64,000 bases of DNA from Saprospiraceae bacterium (lineage in GTDB: Bacteria; Bacteroidota; Bacteroidia; Chitinophagales; Saprospiraceae): NCBI GenBank assembly GCA_016711125.1, contig JADJTQ010000012.1:248001-312000 (forward strand). The letters are read 5' to 3'. Below the pieces are notes generated by a model, which saw nothing but the letters and a program-made list of their open reading frames with translations, was not told the DNA's origin and searched no databases. This document shows, in pieces, positions 17,257 through 27,636 of this stretch. Position 1 is the stretch's first letter. Every line of letters begins with the position of its first letter. A program made the translations under genes and the position numbers.

Positions 17257-18492
17257 TTGAAAAAGTATTCGCTTTATGAGCTCCAATCTTACCTCCAAAG
17301 GGTAATCGCACTTAACTTTCAGGAACCGATCTGGGTGATCGCCGAGATCTATCAATTGAAGAACAACCGGGGACACTCCTATATTGAATTAGTGCAGAAA
17401 AACACCAGCAACCAGGAGGTTTGTGCACAATGCCAGGCCGTCATTTGGTCTAAAAACATACAAAAAATCAAACAAGCCACCGGACCTGTCTTTGAAGATT
17501 TGGTGAGAGAAGGCACGGAAGTCAGCTTGCAGGTTGAAGTGACTCATCATCCGATCTATGGGCTCAAACTTTCGGTGCTTAACATTGATGCAAGTCACAC
17601 TTTAGGCAAAATGGAACTTCAGAGGCAAGAAACTATTTTGCGCCTAAAAAAGGAAGATTTGCTCGAAAAGAATACGCTCTTATCACCCACTCCAGTGCTA
17701 CAGCGAATTGCGATAATCAGCTCTCCCGGAGCATCGGGTTATCTGGATTTCGTCAATCATCTGAACAACAATGATTATGGTTATCGATTTTACCTCCGCC
17801 TTTATGCCAGCTCAGTACAGGGTAGCCAAATGGAGGAGGATATTGTTTCAAACTTCAAGAAAATAGATCGAAGTATTCAGCAATTTGATTGTGTCGTTAT
17901 CATTCGGGGAGGAGGTTCAAAAATTGATCTGGCAGGTTTTGATCTGTATGGTATTGCCCGGGCAATCAGCTTATGCAATCTTCCGGTACTTACGGGCATC
18001 GGTCATGAGACAGATTCAACTGTCGCTGATTTGGTTGCTTATCGTTCTTTTAAAACCCCGACGGCCGTTGCCAATTTCCTAATCGACTATAATGCCAATT
18101 TTGAAGGGCGCCTGAGTATTTTGTTGCAGTCAATTGTGCAAAATTCAAGAAAAATATACACCCGGCAAAAGGAAACAATGCAGAAGCTGAATCAAGAGAT
18201 TAATGACAATATTTACCGTTTGGCCGAGAGAGAAAGAAATGATTTAATCCAAGAACAAAATGCTATCCGGAGCCGGTTGAAGCAACGGGTCGAAAAGGAA
18301 TTTATGGTTTTAGAGCATATCGGTGAAAAGATCAAAATTCTCAGTCCTTTCGAGATCTTGAAAAAGGGATATACCATGACAAGGCATGAAGGTAAGGTGC
18401 TCAAAAACAAAGGACTCCTAAGGATAGGAGATGCCATTTCTACTATTTTTGTAGATGGAGAAGTGAAATCCAGGATAGAACAGATCAATTAA
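17257..18492 (+). CDS. xseA: Exodeoxyribonuclease VII large subunit
   Basis: Catalytic subunit of exonuclease VII, which degrades single-stranded DNA to oligonucleotides. 411 residues from a TTG at 17257 (LKKYSLYELQSYL). The N-terminal OB fold has PIWVIAEI and GHSYIEL. The catalytic domain has IAIISSPGASGYLDF, VVIIRGGGSKIDL and LPVLTGIGHETDSTVADLVA. A long coiled coil follows, then ILKKGYTMTR near the end. Its partner xseB starts 4 bases after the stop, so they form an operon. Confidence 0.95.
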   Translation: MKKYSLYELQSYLQRVIALNFQEPIWVIAEIYQLKNNRGHSYIELVQKNTSNQEVCAQCQAVIWSKNIQKIKQATGPVFEDLVREGTEVSLQVEVTHHPIYGLKLSVLNIDASHTLGKMELQRQETILRLKKEDLLEKNTLLSPTPVLQRIAIISSPGASGYLDFVNHLNNNDYGYRFYLRLYASSVQGSQMEEDIVSNFKKIDRSIQQFDCVVIIRGGGSKIDLAGFDLYGIARAISLCNLPVLTGIGHETDSTVADLVAYRSFKTPTAVANFLIDYNANFEGRLSILLQSIVQNSRKIYTRQKETMQKLNQEINDNIYRLAERERNDLIQEQNAIRSRLKQRVEKEFMVLEHIGEKIKILSPFEILKKGYTMTRHEGKVLKNKGLLRIGDAISTIFVDGEVKSRIEQIN

Positions 18493-18496
18493 AAAA

Positions 18497-18691
18497 ATGG
18501 CTTTACCTAAGGAACTGACCTACACCGATGCAATGCATCGTCTGCAAGAAATAACATCGGCGCTTGACGCCGGTAATGTCCAAATTGACGATTTGGATGC
18601 GCTACTATTGGAGAGCCGGGAGCTTATCCGCTTTTGCGAAGAAAAACTGCGATCGATTGACCAGAAGATCGAAGGCCTTGATAATCATTAA
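18497..18691 (+). CDS. xseB: Exodeoxyribonuclease VII small subunit
   Basis: 64 residues, the usual size of XseB, which binds the coiled coil of XseA. The pattern YTDAMHRLQEITSALDAGN...DDLDALLLESRELIRFCEEKLR is characteristic. Directly downstream of xseA with a 4-base gap. Confidence 0.92.
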   Translation: MALPKELTYTDAMHRLQEITSALDAGNVQIDDLDALLLESRELIRFCEEKLRSIDQKIEGLDNH

Positions 18692-18815
18692 TAACCTTCC
18701 TCCTGACCTTTTTTGATTTGACAATAAAGAAGCTGATGATTTAAATCCTCGTTTTTCAGGTGGGTTGTTTATGTGGCAATGTGCTCAGATATTTTAGATT
18801 CATATAATATAAATT

Positions 18816-18823
18816 TATCTTTG
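18816..18823 (+). promoter_or_regulatory. Candidate -7 element TATCTTTG for mutS
   Basis: Exact TAnnTTTG match 19 bases upstream of the TTG start of mutS at 18843. The upstream region is AT-rich, without a clear TTTG at -33. Confidence 0.4.
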
Positions 18824-18842
18824 AGTGACAAGCAGGTGAGCA

Positions 18843-21495
18843 TTGGTAGCGAAAAGCAAAAAATCAGGTAAGGTAACCCCTTTGATGGAGCAATACTTCA
18901 AGGTAAAACAGAAGTATCCTCACACGATTTTGTTGTTTCGTGTGGGCGATTTTTACGAAACATTTGGTGAGGATGCGGTCACTGCTTCGAAAATCCTGGG
19001 AATCGTACTAACTAGCCGCAACAATGGTGGCAGCGATGTCGAGTTAGCCGGTTTTCCTTATCACTCACTGGACATGTATTTACCAAGGCTTGTGAAAGCC
19101 GGCTTTCGGGTTGCGATCTGCGAGCAGCTGGAAAAGCCCAGTAAGGATAAGAAAATCGTTAAAAGAGGGGTTACTGAGATAGTGACTCCCCGGGGTACTG
19201 GCTGATGACAGCTTATTGGACCACAATCGAAATAATTTTCTGGCATCGGTACATTTTGGACCGAATAATTATGCTGGAATTGCCTTCCTCGATGTATCTA
19301 CCGGTGAGTTTTTCATGTCGGAAGGAGATCTTAGTTCTGTAGAAAAATTGTTTCAAAGCTTTCCCCCTTCCGAAGTCATATTCAGTAAGGATAAGAAGAA
19401 GTTGATTGAGAAACAATTCGGAGATCAATACTTTTTATATGCCCTGGATGAATGGATATATACGAAGGATTTTGCCCGTGAACGTTTGCTTAATCACTTT
19501 GATCTTCATTCACTAAAGGGATTTGGCATCGAGGATCTTGAATATGGTCAAATTGCCGGTGGAGCCATTTTGCAGTACTTAGGGATGACTGAAAACGACA
19601 AAGTACCGCATATTCGAGTTATTCAACGGATCATCCCTGATGATTTTGTTTGGATGGACAAATTCACCATCCGCAACCTGGAACTGATCGAATCAAATCA
19701 TCCTACCGGGGTGGCAATGATCGATGTGATAGATCATACAGTTTCCCCAATGGGATCCAGGCTCCTTAAAAAATGGCTACTGCTTCCGCTTAAGAACCCT
19801 CAGGCCATTGAAGAAAGACTTAATGCAGTCGATAACCTTCAGAAAAACGAGCAATTAGCCCTAGAGTTGGGCAATCTGGTCAAAAGAACCGGCGATCTCG
19901 AGAGACTGATCAGCAAGATTTCTTTATCTAAGGCAAATCCCAGAGATCTGCTTCAACTTTCTAAGTCATTGTCGGTGATTCCCAACATCCAGTCAGCCTT
20001 GGGTAACTGTGAAGACAAGCTGCTCAAACGAATCGGTGAGGGAATGCATCCATGCACTGCCTTAAAGGAAAGTATTGAATCTCAAATGGTAGAGACTCCA
20101 CCGGTACATATTCAAAAGGGTGATGTAATCAGAGATGGAGTTTCAAAAGAACTCGATGAGTATCGCTACATAATCGCTCACAGCAAGGAGCTTCTCCTGG
20201 AAATCCAGCAAAAGGAGGCATTAGCTACCGGTATTAATAGTTTAAAAATCGGGTACAACAGTGTATTTGGTTATTACCTGGAGGTTACAAATAAATACAA
20301 AAATCTAGGTTTGATACCGGATAGTTGGATCAGGAAGCAAACTTTGACCGGAGCAGAAAGGTATATTACTGAAGCTCTGAAGGATCTCGAAACCAAGATC
20401 TTGGGTGCGGAAGAAAAAGCCAAGGAGCTTGAAGTTGCGATTTTCGAGCAGTTGCTTATTGAGGCACTTGACTTTATTCAACCTATCCAGCACGATGCTC
20501 ATCAATTGGCCAAGTTAGATTGTCTTTTGTCTTTTTCAGTACTTGCCAGAAAATATGGATACCATAGACCTATTATTGATGAAGGATATGGCATCGTCAT
20601 AAAGGAAGGCCGCCATCCTGTAATCGAATCTCAATTGGATCCGGGACAACATTATGTGCCTAACGATATTGATATAGAAAATCATGACGTGCAAATTATG
20701 ATGATTACCGGTCCTAACATGTCAGGTAAATCTGCTCTTTTGAGACAGACAGCATTAATTTGTATTCTGGCTCAGATTGGGTCATTTGTGCCGGCTGGGA
20801 GTGCAAGAATCGGAATCATTGATAAGATATTTACCCGGGTCGGAGCTTCCGACAATATTTCATCAGGTGAATCGACTTTTATGGTTGAGATGAATGAGAC
20901 AGCCAGTATTATGAATAACATTACGGAGCGCAGCTTGATACTCCTTGATGAAATAGGCCGCGGTACCAGTACCTATGACGGAATCTCGATCGCCTGGTCG
21001 ATCGCCGAATATCTTCATCAGAATGATCTTGCCATGCCAAAGACTTTGTTTGCGACTCATTACCATGAATTGAACGAACTAGCCGAGCGATTTGACCGAA
21101 TTAAAAACTTTCATATTTCTACCCATGAGTCGGGACATAAAGTAGTTTTTTTACGAAAATTGGAACCAGGCGGTAGTGAACACAGTTTTGGAATTCATGT
21201 TGCTAAAATGGCTGGAATGCCATTTTCGATCATCAACCGAGCCAGCCAGTTGTTACATCAACTGGAGCAAAAAAGTATAACAAACGGTAAAAATAAAAAG
21301 GAACTTGTCAAGGAGACCCTCGCCCAGATCCCTAACCATGACCTCCAACTTAACATCTTTGAGCAAAGGGATTCAGTAGCGATAAGGATTAAAGAAGATC
21401 TGCTGCATCTTAATGTCAATAGCATGACTCCTATAGAATGTATGCTTAAATTAAATGAGTTAAAAGCACTTTTAGATGAAGTGCTGCAGAGCTAA
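18843..21495 (+). CDS. mutS: DNA mismatch repair protein MutS, one frameshift
   Basis: Recognises base mismatches and small loops and recruits MutL. Corrected length is 883 residues, normal. The start is TTG at 18843, giving TPLMEQYFKVKQKYP soon after. Mismatch-binding domain with LLFRVGDFYETFGEDA (the Phe-x-Glu element FYE), connector, clamp, and the ATPase with Walker A GPNMSGKSALL, GESTFMVEMNETA, LLDEIGRGTSTYDG and TLFATHYHEL. After VTEIVTP an extra base in a run of four C (19188-19191) shifts the frame; without it the protein reads ...VTPGVLADDSLLDHNRNN. Probably a read error, but if real this lineage would lack mismatch repair. Followed by an SDR gene after 9 bases. Confidence 0.94.
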
Positions 21496-21504
21496 GTCAC
21501 GACC

Positions 21505-22374
21505 ATGATTGATACAATGTTTAAAGATCCCATTTTCAAAGGAAAGACGATTATAATCACCGGTGGAGGTACCGGATTGGGAAAGTCTATGGCAACCTAC
21601 CTCTCGCAGCTCGGTGCCAATATTGTGATCACCAGTAGAAAGCAAAAAGTACTGGATGAAACTGCCAAGGAAATCAACGATGCAACCGGCAATCTGGTTC
21701 TTGGGATAGCTGCAGATGTGCGCAGTATTGATGAGGTACGTTCAGCAATTGAGGCAACGCTTTCTGCCTGTGGCCGGATTGATGGTTTGATCAACAATGC
21801 CGCCGGCAACTTTGTGTCTCCAACTGAACGTCTGTCACATCGGGCTTTTGAATCGGTGATCGGTATTGTACTTCAAGGCACCATTAATTATTCACTGGAG
21901 TTAGGTAAATATTGGATTCAGGAAAAGATTAAAGGAACGATGCTAAACATCATAACGACGTATGCCTGGACAGGTTCAGGGTATACCGTTCCGAGTGCAT
22001 GTGCTAAAGCCGGTGTTCTCGCATTAACGCGCTCACTTGCTGTCGAATGGGGTCGAAAATATGGGATTAGGGTCAATGCCATCGCGCCTGGTCCATTTCC
22101 CACCAAAGGAGCATGGGATCGATTGTTTCCAGAATCAATGCGATCCTTGTTTGATCCTTCCGAAAGGATTCCTCTGCAGCGAGTTGGAGATAAACAGGAA
22201 CTAGCAAATCTGGCAGCCTACCTCTTGTCAGATTACTCGGCCTATATCAATGGTGAAGTGGTGACCATCGATGGTGGAGAATGGCTTGAGAATGGTGGCC
22301 AATTTAATGATTTCCGGCATATAAGCGATGATATGTGGGACCAACTTGAGAAAATGAGGAGGACGGGCGAGTAA
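21505..22374 (+). CDS. SDR-family oxidoreductase, resembling 2,4-dienoyl-CoA reductase
   Basis: 289 residues. Rossmann motif IITGGGTGLGKSMA, NNAAGNF, and IRVNAIAPGPFPTKGAWDRL. In place of the usual YxxxK there is YTVPSACAKAGVLALTRSLAVEWG, an arrangement (Tyr earlier, then S-x3-K) known from the DECR group of enoyl/dienoyl-CoA reductases, which use NADPH to reduce 2,4-dienoyl-CoA in the oxidation of unsaturated fatty acids. Cytoplasmic. Starts 9 bases after mutS and is probably co-transcribed with it. Substrate inferred from the motif only. Confidence 0.85.
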   Translation: MIDTMFKDPIFKGKTIIITGGGTGLGKSMATYLSQLGANIVITSRKQKVLDETAKEINDATGNLVLGIAADVRSIDEVRSAIEATLSACGRIDGLINNAAGNFVSPTERLSHRAFESVIGIVLQGTINYSLELGKYWIQEKIKGTMLNIITTYAWTGSGYTVPSACAKAGVLALTRSLAVEWGRKYGIRVNAIAPGPFPTKGAWDRLFPESMRSLFDPSERIPLQRVGDKQELANLAAYLLSDYSAYINGEVVTIDGGEWLENGGQFNDFRHISDDMWDQLEKMRRTGE

Positions 22375-22502
22375 CATTTACATAATTTAGCATGGTTTTT
22401 GAGTCAGAAAATTTGTCCGTATCCGGGCAACTAATCCCGCCATCAAGAGATCTAAATCTGTTGACATCATTAAAGAAGTGATTCCCTCAAAATCTTTTTT
22501 GA

Positions 22503-23750
22503 ATGATAACATCACCAAACCTACGAATACTCGTCATTTTGCTAGTTTTCATGCTCGCCAACCTCAAATCGCAATGCCAATGCGATCGACAACTGATGGT
22601 TGATGAATATGAAGAATACTTTCTGGGTACTCAAATACCTGGTAATAATCTTGGCTGGAATGGAGACCCTTCCGCGTGCAAAGCAGGTGAAATCTCCATT
22701 GAGTCCAGACTGAAGACGTTGGATCGCATCAACTACTATCGTAGATTGGCAGGCCTTCCCTCCTCGATCAATTTTGACAATAGCCTCACTGCCATGTGTC
22801 AGCAGGCAGCCCTGATGATGCACAGTAATAACGAATTGAGTCACGAGCCTCCCACCACCTGGAGTTGCTTTTCCACTGATGGTATGACTGCGGCCGGAAC
22901 ATCTAATCTTGCACTTGTAGCTCACAGTTCGGATGCGATAGCGCTGTATATGATTGATCCCGGTAGTAACAATGGGGCAGTTGGTCATCGTCGGTGGATA
23001 TTGTATAGCCGGGCAAAAGATTTCGGCATGGGTTCGACCAACAGAGCTAATGCGCTTTACGTCATTCACAATCGTATACCTCCTCCTGAAAACATGAGTT
23101 TCATCGCCTACCCCTCTAAAGGATTTTTTCCCGCTCCTCTCCTACCCGATCGCTGGTCAATTTCTGTGCCTGGAGGGAATTTTGATTTGACAACTGTTAG
23201 TCTGATGGATGCAGGTGGTAATCATCATGATATGTAGGTTGAACCAAAAGATGGGTATGGAGATAACACTTTGGTCTGGGAAGTCGAGCCCGGTTTTATC
23301 AATCGATATCTGAATTATGATCAGAAATATCATGTCACTGTCAGAGATGTTGTAGTGAAAGAAGATACCCTTACCTTTGACTACACAGTGATTGTCTCCA
23401 CTATTCAACATCCTCCGGCTTGCCAGGAAGATCTTGTGTGGAGTGAAACCCAATGCGATTGCATTAATGAACAGACTACTGCTGTTCTGGATCGATCAAA
23501 TGGATCAGGGACCATTATTTTGTCTCCCAATCCAGCAACAGACCTACTGCAACTTACCCTTCCAAAGGCATGGGACGGAATGCCGACCTCGGTACTTATT
23601 CTTGATTATACCGGACGATTGGTAACCCAAAAAATAGTCGACCGGAGTCCAGCATCCTTTATCACATGCGACTATCCGGCAGGACTATACATTGCAGCGA
23701 TTCAGCACCAGTCTTCTGTACAATACGAAAAGTTTGTGATTAAACATTAA
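22503..23750 (+). pseudogene. Secreted CAP/SCP-domain protein with T9SS tail, interrupted by an in-frame TAG
   Basis: Signal peptide to about residue 24 (ends LKSQCQ). A CAP-like domain follows: INYYRRLAGLPSS, AALMMHSNNELSHEPP, AVGHRRWILYSRAKDFGMG. It resembles bacterial SCP proteins whose function is unclear. The frame reads GGNHHDM, then TAG at 23235-23237, then VEPKDGYGDNTLVWE in the same frame, ending in a type A sorting domain (LSPNPATDLLQLTLP, YPAGLYIAAIQ). A single substitution therefore separates the CAP domain from its secretion tail. The upstream part alone would be exported to the periplasm but not across the outer membrane. Read error or true nonsense mutation cannot be told apart here. 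Confidence 0.85.
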
Positions 23751-23771
23751 CGATTTTTTACTAAGATTGAC

Positions 23772-23803
23772 TTTGTCCAACTGAAATTCAATTGCTACTT
23801 TTA
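23772..23803 (+). promoter_or_regulatory. Candidate promoter TTTG-N20-TACTTTTA
   Basis: TTTG at 23772-23775 and TACTTTTA at 23796-23803 (one mismatch to TAnnTTTG), spaced 20 bases. It lies immediately before the ATG at 23809, so the leader would be almost absent. Confidence 0.35.
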
Positions 23804-23808
23804 GGCAC

Positions 23809-24240
23809 ATGAATGTTTTCAAACTCTTGGTCTGGGCCCTATTTCTGCTGCCGATGATCTCCGAGGCACAAGGTGACATCTTCGGCTCGTGGCAAGGAAA
23901 AATGAGTACTCCCAAGGGCAATTACGTTTTTAATCTTGATTTAAGGCCCAATAAGTCAGACTGGGGCAGAATCAAAGGCACCGCCATACATGATCGTAAT
24001 GGCGTGAAGGAAGTCATCGAATTGGAAGGAATGCTCTATGGTGATCAATCGATCTATCTTTCTGATGTTGGCGATCCATACTCCCGCATTGAAGGTGGTG
24101 AAACATTCAGCAAATTACAGTTTGTGCTTTCTCTTCAAAATGGAGATGTAGTTCTAAATGGTCACTGGCAGGAATATGAAGACCTCAGAAGATATCGGAA
24201 AGGAAAGCTCGTACTACATCGTAGGAAATCTAAGGCTTAA
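23809..24240 (+). CDS. Small exported protein, unknown function
   Basis: 143 residues with a signal peptide (MNVFKLLVWALFLLPMISEAQG). The mature part appears as a short beta-barrel-like fold: FGSWQGKMSTPKGNYVFNLD, WGRIKGTAIHDRNG, VVLNGHWQEYED. This alternation resembles small lipocalin-like or lipid-binding exported proteins, but I cannot assign a family. The C-terminus is basic (KLVLHRRKSKA). Its stop overlaps the end of a minus-strand coding remnant by two bases. Confidence 0.7.
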   Translation: MNVFKLLVWALFLLPMISEAQGDIFGSWQGKMSTPKGNYVFNLDLRPNKSDWGRIKGTAIHDRNGVKEVIELEGMLYGDQSIYLSDVGDPYSRIEGGETFSKLQFVLSLQNGDVVLNGHWQEYEDLRRYRKGKLVLHRRKSKA

Positions 24241-24454
24241 ACGATCACTTTAAGTGCGCCCAACTGTTGACGATAATTCCCCAGTACATCTTCAGTGCCG
24301 AGGTTAGCACCTTCACCAACTACCCTTCCCTTAATTCATGGCAGGGAACGCATGGCATAGGCATTCGGTGCCCAAATTGTGGTCCACAGGTTGTGCCTCG
24401 ATCGGCGTCCTCGCCAACCGTACTAGCGGTGATGCTGGTCGGGAGCCAGCGCAT
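24237..24454 (-). pseudogene. Unassigned short coding stretch downstream of the M16 protease, one frameshift
   Basis: From an ATG at 24454 the minus strand reads MRWLPTSITASTVGED...CGPQFGHRMPMPCVPCHE, stops at a TAG, and continues in the next frame as VVGEGANLGTEDVL...QLGALKVIV to a TAA at 24237-24239. Adding one G to the run before the TAG joins both into 72 residues with whole-codon length. It has a CxxC pair. It could be a separate small gene, or the true C-terminal extension of the M16 protease, because frame-adjusted reading is open all the way from that gene. I do not recognise the family. Confidence 0.35.
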
Positions 24455-24472
24455 CGGACCCTTTTTTCAGTG

Positions 24473-27450
24473 CTACAGGTATCGGCACTTTATTTTTGGC
24501 TTCCCCGGCATCATGATGATTTCTATAAAATTATCTTGGCGGAAGACTTTCTGAGCCATTTTTGCACATCGGCGGGTTTAAGGTTTCTCACCTTTGGCTC
24601 GAAATTCTCCACTAGAACTTGTTCCGGATCTTCATCGTAAGTATAATATGCTTTCAGAGTATTTACCCAGTAGCCGTTTTTCTCGAGGTTCTTCACTCTC
24701 TCTTGTATCTGGACCTCACGTACTTTGACCAGATCTTCTTCATCGGGCCCGTCATTGATGGCATTCTCAATATCTTTTTTGCGGTTGCAATTAATTTATC
24801 TACTTGGTCCGGTTCGGCATTAAAGGAGATCGTCATGCTGAATTCTTCCTTTGGATACTTGGAAATCGAGCCGGATACTCCAACTCCATACACACCTCCC
24901 TGGTCCTCCCGCATGGACTCTCGCAGTTTGTTTTTCATAACTTCTTCAAGACTGGTAAAATGAAAGCGGGCTGCATCGTTTTCAAAGTCTATCGGTCCGG
25001 TCCACGACATTTCGACCTGGGCTTTTGGTGCTTGGCCATAAGAAAATCGCTCCTTTTGGGTGCCGGTTGTGACATCGGCATGCACATCTTTAAAAGTCTC
25101 CTTCCGCGCGGTGCCCTGGTAAGCTTGCCAGATAGGTAATCACCATTGGACGAATACTCTCGGGAGTAAAATTTCCAACAAAGACGAAGGTAAAATCGGA
25201 AGCATCAGCAAATCGATCCTCATAAATATTCATAACCTGATCGAGGGAGACCTGGTCCATATCTTCTGAATAAGGTATACCTCGTCGGATGTGATTCTTA
25301 TATTTTATTTCAGTGACCTTATCTCTAAAATAGTAGTTTGGATTGGTATGAATATTTTGCAGTACTTGTTTTTGGCGAGTAATTAAGGAGCTAAACGTCT
25401 GCTCGTCACGTCTCGGCTTAGTAAAATATAGATATATCAACTGAAACATGGTCTCCGCATCCTTGATGGTGCTCAGGCCTTGCATACCCTCTTCGAGCTC
25501 GCTGATGTATGGCGATACCTGAACCTGCTTGCCAGCCAGCAATTTTTCAAGTTGGACTGAGTTAAAATCTGCGATTCCACTCTGATTGACGATATAAGAA
25601 GACATTGATGCAGAGCGATATTGATCATCTGGATAGATTGAGCTACCCCCTGGACTGAAGGCAGTAAACGTGATTTCGTCATTTTGAAAATCGGTAGGTT
25701 TCAGAATTACCTTGATTCCATTTGATAAATCCCATTCGGTAATTCCCACTTTCTCGCGCTCATTTTCCGAAACGATACTTCCGGCTTTGGGTTCAGCTTC
25801 GAGCAAAGGAACATTGCTAACCTCATCGACATAAGGTTCAATACTCTCATTATTCACTTGTTCCACTAATGTAAAAATCGCATCCTTGGTTGGGAGAGGT
25901 ACATCCGCCTTGTCAGGCCCCGTAATTACAATGACGCGATTAGCACCATCCGTGATCCAATTGTCAGCTACATGGTTAATTTCTTCCAATTCAATGGTCC
26001 GGAGCAATGCTTGTCCTAGTTGGAAACGTTGATTAGGGCTCGGAACCGGATTTTCATTGAGGAAAATGATAAACGTACCGCATGGAGAGTGACCCAGATT
26101 CGGTTTTATCTTCTTCTTTGGCAGTAGTTTCCAATTCGCTTAACATTTCGATTTTTGTTCGTTCCAATTCAGTGCCGGTAAATCCGTGCAGACGAACTCG
26201 CTTGTTTTCCCGCAGGACTGTTTCCAGCCCTCGAATTACTTGTCCTTCTCCACAGCTCACATACGCTGTATATGAATCAAGATCACCGACCTCGCGGCCG
26301 TATCCAGAGTATCCAAATAAAAATGGCGGATCGGCTTCTCTTCTCAACTCGTCAAGGCGATTATTCAACATGCGATTATATATGCTCTGAATCAGCGAAT
26401 TTCGATAGTCTCCCAAATCGCGCACTGGAGTATTGTCGTGTTTATACATAACCCTGGCAGTTGTGAAGGTGGCCTCTTCATCTTTGGTGATCGATACCAG
26501 CGTCTCCTCATGATCAGGGAAGGCAAATTTTTCCCTTTCACGTGGATCTTCCGGGTTAGAAATTCGGCTAAACCGATCTTTAATCGCACTTTCCACCACA
26601 TCAGGGTCTATGTCACCCACTACCACCAACGCCATTAGATCAGGCCGGTACCAATCACGATAAAATCGCTTAAAAGCATCGTATGGCGCATTCTTAATGA
26701 TTTCACGGGTGCCAATTGGAAGCCGGGTGGCATATTTGGAATTGTAAAAGATCACAGGTAAATATTCGTTCCTCATACGTTCTTCAGCACTCAGACCTGA
26801 TCTCAACTCTGACTCTACCACTCCTCGTTCCTTATCGATTTCCTGATCTTCGAAGGTGACTGCATGTGCCCAATCTTCCAAAATCAGCATACCTTTGTCA
26901 AATAATTCCTGCGAATCGGTACGCACTTGCAGCATATAGACAGTTTCATCAAAGCTGGTGTATGCATTCAGGTCTGGACCAAACTTAGTCCCGACACTTT
27001 GCAAGTAATCAACCAATTCACTTTTTCAAAGTGTTTGGTACCGTTAAAGGCCATATGTTCGACAAAATGGGCCAGACCCAACTGATCATCATCCTCATTG
27101 ATTGATCCGGCGGCCACAGCCAAACGCAATTCGGCTCTATGTTCGGGTTTTTTATTATTTTGAATGTAATAACGCATCCCATTCTCGAGCTTCCCAATCC
27201 TCACCCGGGGATCAAGAGGCACCGGCTCTTTCAATGCGGCATCCATTCCACCAGAGGAAGGCTCGGACCTATCATCACTTTTGATTTCTGCCTGATCAGA
27301 CCGCATCGGGGGTGATGCAAGGTCAGCCGCTTTTGTCGAGGCGAGCATTTCTTTATTTTCCTGACCTGAACTACTAGTTTGTGTAGCCATTTTCGGAGTA
27401 CATGCACCGATAAAGGCAATCAGTAGAAGAGTTAATATGTGAATCTTCAT
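24473..27450 (-). CDS. M16-family zinc protease lipoprotein, five frameshifts
   Basis: Large two-lobed metalloprotease (pitrilysin/insulinase family) anchored as a lipoprotein: MKIHILTLLLIAFIGACTPK has a lipobox IGAC. The first M16 domain contains the inverted zinc motif LAHFVEHMAFNGTKHFEK (HxxEH) with the third ligand Glu further on (KERGVVESELR). The second half repeats the fold without the motif. One-base slips occur at 27022-27026, 26063-26066, 25092-25095, 24775-24780 and 24548-24550, all in A or T runs. Correcting them gives 992 residues ending at 24473 and a length divisible by three, which supports read errors. It degrades peptides in the periplasm or at the surface; the substrate is unknown. 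Confidence 0.9.
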
Positions 27451-27636
27451 GATAATTCTATTTATAGATAGCTTTAGAAACTAAACTGCTTTTACTTTTA
27501 ATATATTAGATAATTATCAATATGATCAATTGATCTCCGCAGGACGATATCATCTTCATCCATCCAATGATCAGAAAAATTTACCAATCCCGCCATCTAA
27601 TTGGTCTACTGACCTTTACTTATCGACGAAAGCCAC

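Noticed and set aside
22542..23069. 175-codon minus-strand ORF
   Set aside because: Fully antisense to the CAP-domain gene, which has a signal peptide and known motifs.
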